From: Mesorhizobium sp. M2D.F.Ca.ET.226.01.1.1
Lineage (GTDB): Bacteria; Pseudomonadota; Alphaproteobacteria; Rhizobiales; Rhizobiaceae
DNA: 64,000 bases
Direction: 5' to 3'
Assembly: GCF_004022705.2 (NCBI RefSeq)
Contig: NZ_RZOY02000003.1
Location: 478,029 to 542,028 of the forward strand
This document shows, piece after piece, positions 8,493 through 15,364 of the stretch. The notes below the pieces were generated by a model, which saw only the letters and a list, made by a program, of their open reading frames with translations, was not told the origin of the DNA and did no database searches. Numbering within the stretch: the first letter of the stretch is position 1; each line of letters begins with the position of its first letter. A program made the translations under genes and the position numbers.

Positions 8493-8517
8493 GGAACAAA
8501 GGGCCGGAATGGTGGTT
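8493..8517 (+). promoter_or_regulatory. Sigma-EcfG-type promoter
   Basis: GGAAC (8493-8497), 16 bases, GGTT (8514-8517), 31 bases before the DUF4142 protein gene. Confidence 0.75.
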
Positions 8518-8548
8518 CGGTGCCACCAAGACAAAGGAGCCTTGCCCC

Positions 8549-9277
8549 ATGAGCATGCGGATATTCCTTATCCCATCGGCGACCGCCGCGCTGATGCTTG
8601 CCCTTCCTGCCTTCGCGGCCGAGGACGCGCAGACCTTCGTCAACAAGGCTGCAATCGGTGGGATGTTCGAAGTGGATTCGAGCAAGATTGCGCAGGACAA
8701 TGCGAAGGATCAGCAGATCAAGGATTTCGCCAAGCGGATGATCGCCGATCACGGCGCCGCGAACGCCAAATTGCAGAAGATCGCCGGCGAGCAGAAGCTG
8801 CAGGTGTCGACGCAATCCGATGCCGAGCATAAGAGCGATCTGGAACGGCTGCAGGGCACGACAGCCTCGGTGGACCAGCCTTACGTCGAGATGCAGCGCA
8901 AGGCGCATGCGGACGCGGTTGGCCTGTTCGAGGCTTACGCCAAGGATGGAGACAATCCGGCCCTTAAATCCTTCGCGACGGAGACGCTGCCGACGCTGAA
9001 GATGCATCAGGACATGATCGAGAAGATCGCCGCCGCCAGCGCGAGCATGCCGGCGGTCAAATCGGCATCGACGCCCAAACCACCCGCTCCGGTCCCCGGC
9101 GCGAACAGCTTCACGGAAGCGCAGGCGAAAGAGCGCATCCAGGATGCCGGCTATGCGGACGTCTCCGCGCTCGCCAAGGACGAACAGGGAATCTGGCGCG
9201 GCCAGGCGACCAAGGACGGCAAGGGCATTGCCGTAGCGCTCGACTACCAGGGCAACGTGTTTGCCGGCCAACAATAG
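8549..9277 (+). CDS. Exported DUF4142 (ferritin-like) protein with C-terminal PepSY-like domain
   Basis: A protein of 242 residues. A signal peptide covers about residues 1-22 (IPSATAALMLALPAFAA). The mature part is a DUF4142 helical bundle (about 25-165) with the usual FAKRMIADHG motif, then a proline-rich linker and a PepSY-like end (ERIQDAGYADVSAL to LDYQGNVFAG). The likely location is the periplasm. DUF4142 proteins are typical stress-regulon members of unknown activity. AAAGGAG sets the start. It is 14 bases ahead of the next gene, in one operon. Confidence 0.85.
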   Translation: MSMRIFLIPSATAALMLALPAFAAEDAQTFVNKAAIGGMFEVDSSKIAQDNAKDQQIKDFAKRMIADHGAANAKLQKIAGEQKLQVSTQSDAEHKSDLERLQGTTASVDQPYVEMQRKAHADAVGLFEAYAKDGDNPALKSFATETLPTLKMHQDMIEKIAAASASMPAVKSASTPKPPAPVPGANSFTEAQAKERIQDAGYADVSALAKDEQGIWRGQATKDGKGIAVALDYQGNVFAGQQ

Positions 9278-9291
9278 ACAGGAGAACCGAC

Positions 9292-9891
9292 ATGCAAACG
9301 ATCACCGCCCTGTTCGATGACTATGACGACGCCGCTGACGCCGTGGGCGAGCTGGAGTCCATCGGCGTTCCGTCATCCGACATCAGCATCATGGCCAACA
9401 ATGCCCGCGGCTGGTACCGGAACACGCAATCTGCAGCAGCCGAGGATGCCGCCAGCGGCGCCGGCATCGGCGCGGTCGTGGGCGGCGCCGGCGGCCTGGC
9501 AACAGGCCTTGGCGCCATGGCCATACCGGGCGTCGGGCCGGTAGTCGCGGCCGGCTGGCTGGCGGCGACAGCCGCGGGCGCCGTCGCCGGGGCGATTGTC
9601 GGCGGCGCGGCCGGGCGCATTATCGGCAGCCTGACCGACGCCGGCGTGCCGGAGCAAGACGCGCATGTCTATGCCGAAGGCGTCCGCCGCGGCGGCACGC
9701 TGGTGACGGCTCGCGTCGAGGACGACCTCGCCTCGGAAGCCCGTGAAGTTCTCCGCAGCTCCGCGTCGGTCAACATCGCCGACCGCCGCAGCGAATACCA
9801 AGCGGACGGGTGGGCAGAATTCGATCCGGCTGCCGGCGATTATTCGGCTGACGATGTCGAGCGCGAGGCCGAGCGGCGGCGGCAAGCATGA
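9292..9891 (+). CDS. General stress protein 17M-like, glycine-zipper protein
   Basis: A protein of 199 residues. The first 40 residues (TITALFDDYDDAADAVGELESIGV) form the alpha/beta domain of GSP17M/YflT-like stress proteins. The middle is a long glycine and alanine rich hydrophobic zipper (GAGIGAVVGGAGG onward) that may insert in membrane, and the tail is charged. It follows the DUF4142 gene in the same stress operon with an AGGAGA ribosome site. Confidence 0.8.
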   Translation: MQTITALFDDYDDAADAVGELESIGVPSSDISIMANNARGWYRNTQSAAAEDAASGAGIGAVVGGAGGLATGLGAMAIPGVGPVVAAGWLAATAAGAVAGAIVGGAAGRIIGSLTDAGVPEQDAHVYAEGVRRGGTLVTARVEDDLASEAREVLRSSASVNIADRRSEYQADGWAEFDPAAGDYSADDVEREAERRRQA

Positions 9892-9944
9892 GCGTGGTCG
9901 GCGCCAGCGGTGCAACGGCAAAGCCCGTCAGGAGTTCGGCATGA
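9888..9944 (+). CDS. Possible 18-codon coupling ORF
   Basis: ATG at 9888 overlaps the stop of the GSP17M-like gene (ATGA), and its own TGA overlaps the next start by four bases (ATGA at 9941). It may only serve to carry ribosomes across the gap. There is no evidence for a functional peptide. Confidence 0.25.
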   Translation: MSVVGASGATAKPVRSSA

Positions 9945-10153
9945 GACGGGTGCTTTTGCCGCTGCTACTGTTGCTGGTGGTCATGGCGCTTTGCTACTGG
10001 GCCTTCATTGAAGTCGACAGCGGCTCATCTTCGGCGCCATGGAAACGCACGCCCGAACAAAACCAGGGCGGGAATGCGCCGCAGGACACCTCGCCAGCAG
10101 CCGGCATCACGAAGAACCCTCAGGATGCCAGCAAGATGCCGGGCGTTCAATAA
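9941..10153 (+). CDS. Small membrane-anchored protein (70 aa)
   Basis: ATG at 9941 has AGGAG at the right distance. Residues 4-22 (VLLPLLLLLVVMALCYWAF) form a signal anchor; the remainder is polar and disordered and probably periplasmic. It is the third gene of the DUF4142 operon. Its layout resembles the 45-residue protein at 19355. Confidence 0.7.
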   Translation: MRRVLLPLLLLLVVMALCYWAFIEVDSGSSSAPWKRTPEQNQGGNAPQDTSPAAGITKNPQDASKMPGVQ

Positions 10154-10180
10154 CTGGCGATGTCCTCAGTTCCCTGATCG

Positions 10181-10444
10181 CTACTCGCGCGGGACGAATT
10201 TGTTGAAGCGGCTGGTGATGCCCTCTGCGGTCATGTCCTGGTGGACGAACGCCAGGTTGTTGTCGTCCAGGAATTTGAAGAAATCTTCCCATTCGATCGG
10301 CCTAAGATCCTCATCGCCCTCGCCGAAATCGACCCGCAGCGTCGCGGCCTTGCCCTGCGCCGCGACGACGGCAGGCCTGCCCTCGCGCGCCTCGATCCAG
10401 GCTCGAATCACTTCGTGATTTGAGGTCGTCATAGCCTCGCTCAT
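10181..10444 (-). CDS. Conserved small soluble protein, paralogue 1
   Basis: A protein of 87 residues with AGGAGG before the ATG at 10444. It is clearly paralogous to the product of 26551-26823: both share the MSEA start, NHE/DxIRxW, GRPAVV, LRxDFGE, PIEWxxFF and the SRFNKFV ending. Relatives in databases are sometimes called 1,4-alpha-glucan branching enzyme, but this size and sequence do not support that name. Two stress-type promoters precede it (10481-10506 and 10641-10665). Confidence 0.75.
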   Translation of the reverse strand: MSEAMTTSNHEVIRAWIEAREGRPAVVAAQGKAATLRVDFGEGDEDLRPIEWEDFFKFLDDNNLAFVHQDMTAEGITSRFNKFVPRE

Positions 10445-10480
10445 CGCGGCCTCCTGTTGACGGTTCCCTCTCTCGAAAAA

Positions 10481-10506
10481 AACCCGGAAGACATCCCGCT
10501 TGTTCC
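10481..10506 (-). promoter_or_regulatory. Sigma-EcfG-type promoter (17-base spacer)
   Basis: Minus-strand GGAAC (10502-10506), 17 bases, GGTT (10481-10484), about 37 bases before the 87-residue protein. Confidence 0.6.
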
Positions 10507-10553
10507 CGTCGAGCCCGGTATCGGGAGGCTCGCCGCAACGGAACATCCGCATA

Positions 10554-10634
10554 TGAAGAAGGCCCGCTGCCTGCATGCGGCAACGGGCCTTGGGCCTTGA
10601 TGGGACCCTGGATCGCTGGAGGGAGGGCGATCAT
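10554..10634 (-). ncRNA. Candidate stress-induced small RNA with anti-Shine-Dalgarno loop
   Basis: The promoter at 10641-10665 would start an RNA near 10634. The first stem-loop (GATCGC/GCGATC, bases 10611-10616 and 10627-10632) exposes the loop CCTCCCTCCA, complementary to Shine-Dalgarno sequences. The second (10559-10591) is a 13-bp stem whose only non-Watson-Crick pair is G-U on this strand but C-A on the other, and it is followed by CTTCAT. No supported ORF lies here. It could instead be just the katE 3' end and a leader for the 87-residue gene. Confidence 0.5.
10559..10591 (-). terminator. Strong hairpin, terminator of katE and of the candidate small RNA
   Basis: Two 13-base arms (10559-10571 and 10579-10591) flank a 7-base loop. 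On the minus strand the run after the stem is CTTCATATG, only moderately U-rich. Confidence 0.6.
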
Positions 10635-10640
10635 CTCCCG

Positions 10641-10665
10641 AACCGGCAGGCGCTCCAAATGTTCC
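10641..10665 (-). promoter_or_regulatory. Sigma-EcfG-type promoter
   Basis: Minus-strand GGAAC (10661-10665), 16 bases, GGTT (10641-10644), between the katE stop and the hairpins at 10559-10632. Confidence 0.65.
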
Positions 10666-10704
10666 GGTAAAATTCCTGCGCTGGTAACGGGTCGGATGAA
10701 CACC

Positions 10705-12819
10705 TCAGAGTTTGACGGCATCTTCCCTCGCCCACAGCCGCAGCTTGCGGCAAGCCTCGACGAACGAGCGCGCGGAACCGCCGCCTGTGAGCTCGATGAG
10801 CCCCTCGTCCGCGTCGGCCGCCACGCCGGCGCTTGCCAGCAGAGGTCCGGCGCCCGCGACGAAGCCAATGAACTTCAGGTGCGCAAAGGCGTCGGACACG
10901 AAGTCCTTTGCCGCAGCATCCCTGGACAGCATCTCGGCGCCTTCCTGGGAAACGAGCAGCACGACCGTATCGAAAAGAACCGACGGTCCGCCGTCGATCA
11001 TGTGGTTGGCTTCGATCCAGCTGCCATCGCCGGCTTCGACACCGCCCACCCGGCGCGCCACGATTTCCACCTTGGCGCCTTCCGCTTGCGCCGCATCCCT
11101 TATCGCTTGCAGAAGGCCGGAATCGATGCCGTCGCTGACGAGCACGCCGATCTTGCGACCCTTGAAGCTGTCCGGCCCGTTGTTGATGATGCTGAGCGCG
11201 GGCGACGGCTCGAGGTCATCGCGTGTCGGCACAGCCGCGTCGGCAGGCGCCGGCATTGTCTTGATGCCGAGCTTGTCGGCAACTGTGGTCGCCAGCGTCT
11301 CGTCGATGTTAAGCAGATGGGAGATCATCCGCTCGCGGATGACCGGCGTCTCGACCTTGCTCAGTTCGAATGTCAAAGCCATCGCGATGTGACGCTGCTC
11401 GGGCTCGGTCTGGCTGATGAAGAATTGGCGGGCCTGGCTGTAGTGATCGGCGAAGCTCTCCGCCCTTAGCCGGACCTTCTGCCCCTCCTCCGCATCGGCA
11501 AAGGACCGGAAGCCTTGGCTAGGCGACTCACGCGGGCCCTCGCCCCAGGAGTTCGGCTGATAGTTGGCGCGGCCGGCCGGGTTGCGCATCGCCATGTGAC
11601 CATCCTGCTGGAAATGATGGAACGGGCATTTCGGCGCATTAATGGGAAGATGGGTGAAGTTGGGGCTGCCCAAGCGTTTGAGCTGCGTGTCGAGATAGGA
11701 GAAGTTGCGTCCCTGCAGCAGGGGATCGTTGGAGAAGTCGATGCCCGGCGGCACGTTCTGCGTCATGAAGGCGACCTGCTCGGTTTCGGCGAAGAAGTTC
11801 TGCGGCATGCGATCGAGAACAAGGCGGCCGACCGGCAACGGCTCGATGACCTCCTCGGGAATGATCTTGGTAGGATCGAGGATATCGAAGTCGAAACTGT
11901 CGGCGAAATCCTGGTCGAAGAGCTGCACGCACAGCTCCCACTCCGGAAAATCTCCTGACTGGACGGCGTTCCAGAGGTCGCGGCGGTGGAAATCGGGATC
12001 GGCGCCGTTGATCTTCACGGCCTCGTTCCAGACCACCGACTGCATGCCCAGCTTCGGCTTCCAGATGAATTTGACGAAGGTCGATTCATCCTTGGCGTTG
12101 ACGAGACGGAACGTGTGCACGCCGAAGCCCTGCATGAACCGGAACGACCGGGGAATGGCGCGGTCGGACATGATCCACATTATCATGTGCATCGATTCCG
12201 GAGTCAGCGAGATAAAATCCCAGAAATTGTCGTGCGCGGATTGGGCCTGCGGAAATGCCCGGTCCGGCTCCTCCTTCACCGCATGGACCATATCCGGAAA
12301 CCTGATCGCATCCTGGATGAAGAAGACCGGAATGTTGTTGCCGACGAGGTCCCAATTGCCCTCCTTGGTGTAGAGTTTCACGGCGAAACCCCGCACATCC
12401 CGCGCCAGGTCGAAAGACCCTTTGCTGCCGGCGACCGTCGAGAAACGGACGAAGGCGGGTGTCTTTTCGCCGGGCCGCTGGAAGATATCGGCTTTGGTGT
12501 ACTTGGCGAGTGACTCGTAGGTCTCGAAGAAGCCATGGACTCCGTAGCCGCGCGCATGGACCACGCGCTCGGGGATGCGCTCATGATCGAAATGGAAGAT
12601 CTTTTCGCGGAAATGAAAATCCTCGATCAGCGTGGGACCGCGTTCGCCGATCTTCAACGTGTTGTGGTCATCCGCAATCGGCGTGCCAAGCGCCGTCGTC
12701 TGCACCTCGACCTCGCCTTCGGCCACCTGATGCAGTTCGCCGCCATTGCCGCGGACAAGTTCCTGGTCGTGAATCTCAGCCACGGCTGTAGTGTCGGCCG
12801 GGGAAGCTTTCTTCGGCAT
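10705..12819 (-). CDS. katE: Monofunctional large-subunit catalase (HPII type)
   Basis: A protein of 704 residues that should convert hydrogen peroxide to water and oxygen with haem. The catalytic histidine is His88 in [11 protein letters not shown], the substrate-channel motif [11 protein letters not shown] follows, and the haem-ligand region reads [12 protein letters not shown]. After the catalase core, about residues 520-704 form the class I amidotransferase-like domain seen only in large-subunit catalases ([13 protein letters not shown]). The start at 12819 has AAGGGA upstream. A consensus-like stress promoter precedes it, as for katE-type genes in other rhizobia. Confidence 0.95.
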   Translation of the reverse strand: MPKKASPADTTAVAEIHDQELVRGNGGELHQVAEGEVEVQTTALGTPIADDHNTLKIGERGPTLIEDFHFREKIFHFDHERIPERVVHARGYGVHGFFETYESLAKYTKADIFQRPGEKTPAFVRFSTVAGSKGSFDLARDVRGFAVKLYTKEGNWDLVGNNIPVFFIQDAIRFPDMVHAVKEEPDRAFPQAQSAHDNFWDFISLTPESMHMIMWIMSDRAIPRSFRFMQGFGVHTFRLVNAKDESTFVKFIWKPKLGMQSVVWNEAVKINGADPDFHRRDLWNAVQSGDFPEWELCVQLFDQDFADSFDFDILDPTKIIPEEVIEPLPVGRLVLDRMPQNFFAETEQVAFMTQNVPPGIDFSNDPLLQGRNFSYLDTQLKRLGSPNFTHLPINAPKCPFHHFQQDGHMAMRNPAGRANYQPNSWGEGPRESPSQGFRSFADAEEGQKVRLRAESFADHYSQARQFFISQTEPEQRHIAMALTFELSKVETPVIRERMISHLLNIDETLATTVADKLGIKTMPAPADAAVPTRDDLEPSPALSIINNGPDSFKGRKIGVLVSDGIDSGLLQAIRDAAQAEGAKVEIVARRVGGVEAGDGSWIEANHMIDGGPSVLFDTVVLLVSQEGAEMLSRDAAAKDFVSDAFAHLKFIGFVAGAGPLLASAGVAADADEGLIELTGGGSARSFVEACRKLRLWAREDAVKL

Positions 12820-12857
12820 TGTCGGTGTCCCTTGTGCTCGCTGAAATGATGTTGCCG

Positions 12858-12882
12858 AACGAGCAATCGGGGCGAATGTTCC
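12858..12882 (-). promoter_or_regulatory. Sigma-EcfG-type promoter of katE
   Basis: Minus-strand GGAAC (12878-12882), 16 bases, CGTT (12858-12861): a full consensus match 39 bases before the katE start. Confidence 0.8.
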
Positions 12883-12914
12883 AGCCGGTACAGCGGGGCA
12901 TGTCCCGGCGTGAG

Positions 12915-13085
12915 CTATCTTGGAACGGCGTCCGATCCTTCCCCGGGCCCGCTTGCCTGGGAATGGTCCGGCGTTGCCCGCGAGGATGCACGGGCGAGCA
13001 TGTCTCTCGGTGCCGGGATGCGAGATTTTCGGCGCCACCAGCGCGGCAGGAATTCGGCTATCAGGCTTTGAATAAGGCTCTTCAT
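12915..13085 (-). CDS. Small basic protein (56 aa)
   Basis: The product starts [20 protein letters not shown], an amphipathic, tryptophan- and arginine-rich N-terminus that could bind membrane, followed by a disordered tail. Its start resembles that of the 46-residue protein at 25983. ATG at 13085 has no strong ribosome site, and 13097 is an alternative. The main support is the stress-type promoter 30 bases upstream. Confidence 0.45.
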   Translation of the reverse strand: MKSLIQSLIAEFLPRWWRRKSRIPAPRDMLARASSRATPDHSQASGPGEGSDAVPR

Positions 13086-13114
13086 CCGATCGCCCATGGA
13101 AAGTTTCACAGGTG

Positions 13115-13139
13115 AACAGATGCCGGCCCCAATTGTTCC
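13115..13139 (-). promoter_or_regulatory. Sigma-EcfG-type promoter
   Basis: Minus-strand GGAAC (13135-13139), 16 bases, TGTT (13115-13118), reading toward the 56-residue protein and then katE. Confidence 0.65.
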
Positions 13140-13167
13140 GGGTCGGCGCGATGTCGTCGGTTGAAAG

Positions 13168-13356
13168 TCAATTCGGACGGGACTTGCGCGCACGCAACGC
13201 GATCGCGGTGTCGAGCTTTCGCGCCAGTTCGACCATTCGGGAAGGCGCGTCCTGTTCTGCAAACGCATCCAAAGCCAGGGTTATCTCGCGCTCCACCCTC
13301 CTGGTGCGTGAAGACAACTCTTCTGGGCTGAGCACTTCATCAGCCTTCCGTGTCAC
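13168..13356 (-). CDS. NepR-like anti-sigma factor candidate 1
   Basis: A protein of 62 residues starting with GTG behind AAGG. The central helix-turn-helix EITLALDAFAEQDAPSRM continues into VELARKLDTA. This parallels the NepR core, in which a first helix ends in ExVPDR and leads into xxLLxxL. NepR proteins hold EcfG inactive until phosphorylated PhyR takes them away. The match is by eye and weaker than for the protein at 46839 (APSR instead of VPDR). It is divergent from the TPP enzyme gene. Confidence 0.5.
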   Translation of the reverse strand: MTRKADEVLSPEELSSRTRRVEREITLALDAFAEQDAPSRMVELARKLDTAIALRARKSRPN

Positions 13357-13365
13357 TGCCTTGTC

Positions 13366-13397
13366 CTAACATAAGTTAACGCCAGCTATTAACTTAT
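13366..13397. promoter_or_regulatory. Operator-like double palindrome
   Basis: CTAAC-ATAA-GTTAA (13366-13379) overlaps a second inverted repeat in which ATAAGTTAA (13371-13379) pairs perfectly with TTAACTTAT (13389-13397). The element lies at the start of the NepR-like gene, upstream of the divergent TPP enzyme. Confidence 0.5.
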
Positions 13398-13537
13398 TGG
13401 CGGAGATAAGGTTCCCCGCCGGCGGTCTGCCAGAACGATGGGTTCTGTTGAAAGCTGTTCCACGTCGGTGCCAAGCGGCCGCCCAATGTGGTGCAACCGG
13501 TTTGTTCTGAGGCCATCAACCCACCTCGACCGGCAAG

Positions 13538-13562
13538 GGAACCAACGGCAACCTTGCTGGTT
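13538..13562 (+). promoter_or_regulatory. Sigma-EcfG-type promoter
   Basis: GGAAC (13538-13542), 16 bases, GGTT (13559-13562), 25 bases before the TPP enzyme start. Confidence 0.75.
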
Positions 13563-13587
13563 CGGGGGGCAACAGCGGAGCCTCGCC

Positions 13588-15348
13588 ATGCCCAATGCAG
13601 CCGAAATCCTTGTCGACACCCTGATCGCCTGGAACGTCGAAGTCGTGTTCGGATTGCCCGGCGACGGCATCAACGGCGTCATGGAGGCGCTGCGCAAGAA
13701 CCAGGACAAAATTTCTTTCGTTCAAGTGCGGCACGAGGAGTCGGCCGCGTTCATGGCTTGCGCCTACGCGAAATGGACAGGCAGGCTCGGCGTGTGCCTC
13801 GCAACGTCCGGACCCGGCGGCACCCATCTTCTCACCGGCCTCTACGACGCAAGGCTCGACCAGGCGCCGGTGCTGGCGATCACCGGCATGCAGTTCCATG
13901 ACCTGATCGAGACTTTCACGCAGCAGGATGTCGATCTTACTCGCGTCTTCAACGACGTCAGCGTCTACAACGTCCAGGTCTCGGACGCTGCGCATATGGA
14001 GAACGTGGCGAGCCTCGCCTGCCGCACGGCGCTCGCCCGCAAGGGCGTCGCGCATCTTTCGATCGCCAGCGATATCCAGGAGCAGCCCGCCGACGCGGCC
14101 AAGCGATCCAAGCGCAACCGCCCGGCGCACACACCGCAGGACATGTTCGCCCCCCACTGCGTCGCGCAGGATGCGGAGTTGGACAAGGCAGCGGCCATTC
14201 TCAACGACGCCGGGCGCGTGGCGATCCTTGCGGGGCGCGGAGCGATCGGCGCGGCGGCTGAACTCGAGGAAACGGCGCGGCTGTTGCAGGCGCCGATCGC
14301 CAAGGCGTTGCTTGGCAAAGCCGTGCTGCCGGACGATCATCCCTACACCACGGGCGGCATCGGCATTCTGGGCACCTTGCCTTCGCAGGAGGCGATGGAG
14401 ACGTGCGACGCCATCCTCATCGTCGGCTCGACCTTCCCTTACATCGAATATTATCCGCAGCCTGGCAAAGCGCGTGGCGTGCAGATCGATTGCGATGCGC
14501 AGCGCATCGGCCTGCGCTTCCCGGTCGAGGCCGGTCTGGTCGGCGACGCGGCCGAGACCTTGCGCGCCCTGAACAAGCGGCTGCAGCAGAAGGGCGACGG
14601 CGCATTTCTGGCGACCGCGCAGAACTCGATGCAGAAATGGCGCGAGATGATGCGGCAGTCCGAAGATGGCTTGGCCCATCCGCTCAAGCCGCAGCGCGTC
14701 GCGCGCGCCTTCGGCGAGCGCCTCGCCGAGAATACGGTGCTGGCGACCGATTCCGGCCAGAACACGGAACTTGCCGCGCGCCATGTCGATCTCCGCGCGG
14801 GACAGGCTTTCGGCGTTTCCGGCGCGCTCGCCTCCATGTCCTGCGGTTTGAGCTATGCCATCGCCGCTGGCATTGCCTTTCCCGGCCGTCCAGTCGCGGC
14901 GATCGTCGGCGATGGCGGTCTAGCCATGCAGCTCGGCGAGTTTTCCACGGCGGTGCGCTACGGTATCCCGCTGAAAGTGCTGGTCATCAAGAACAACATG
15001 CTGAATCAGATCGCCTGGGAGCAGATGATGTTCCTTGGCAACCCGCAATTCGGCTGCGAGCTGCAGCCGATCGATTTCGCCAAGGCCGCCGAGGCGATGG
15101 GCGGAAAAGGCTTCAGCATCGAGCGGGCGGAGGAGGTCGAGCGCGTGCTCGACCAGGCTTTCGCCACCAGTGGGCCGGTGATCATCGAGGCGCTCGTCGA
15201 CGCCTATGAGCCGATGATGCCGCCGAAAATGCCGCTCGACTACGCCAAGAATTTTCGCAAGGCGCTGCCGCAGACTCCGGGTCGCGACCTTATTGAGGAA
15301 AACGTCGCCCGCGATCCTGCCAAGACGATGATGGAGGCTAGCGAATAG
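13588..15348 (+). CDS. Thiamine-diphosphate enzyme, pyruvate oxidase/dehydrogenase-like (PoxB group)
   Basis: A protein of 586 residues in three domains: Pyr domain with the cofactor-activating Glu50 in RHEESAAFMA, a central Rossmann-like domain, and a PP domain with the TPP motif beginning GDGGLAMQLGE (about residues 441-470) and ending near NN. The domain order and length fit pyruvate oxidase, ubiquinone-dependent pyruvate dehydrogenase and acetolactate synthase. The absence of a nearby small subunit favours the PoxB type, which makes acetate from pyruvate under stress or in stationary phase. GGAG precedes the ATG. The methyltransferase/esterase fusion follows after 16 bases. Confidence 0.8.
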   Translation: MPNAAEILVDTLIAWNVEVVFGLPGDGINGVMEALRKNQDKISFVQVRHEESAAFMACAYAKWTGRLGVCLATSGPGGTHLLTGLYDARLDQAPVLAITGMQFHDLIETFTQQDVDLTRVFNDVSVYNVQVSDAAHMENVASLACRTALARKGVAHLSIASDIQEQPADAAKRSKRNRPAHTPQDMFAPHCVAQDAELDKAAAILNDAGRVAILAGRGAIGAAAELEETARLLQAPIAKALLGKAVLPDDHPYTTGGIGILGTLPSQEAMETCDAILIVGSTFPYIEYYPQPGKARGVQIDCDAQRIGLRFPVEAGLVGDAAETLRALNKRLQQKGDGAFLATAQNSMQKWREMMRQSEDGLAHPLKPQRVARAFGERLAENTVLATDSGQNTELAARHVDLRAGQAFGVSGALASMSCGLSYAIAAGIAFPGRPVAAIVGDGGLAMQLGEFSTAVRYGIPLKVLVIKNNMLNQIAWEQMMFLGNPQFGCELQPIDFAKAAEAMGGKGFSIERAEEVERVLDQAFATSGPVIIEALVDAYEPMMPPKMPLDYAKNFRKALPQTPGRDLIEENVARDPAKTMMEASE

Positions 15349-15364
15349 GACGGAGGACATTCAC

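Noticed and set aside
10181..10444. The label 1,4-alpha-glucan branching enzyme for the two paralogous small proteins
   Set aside because: Branching enzymes are several hundred residues long with a GH13 or GH57 barrel; nothing of that is present.
10597..11958. Plus-strand frames opposite katE
   Set aside because: No recognisable domains, and the catalase is unambiguous on the other strand.
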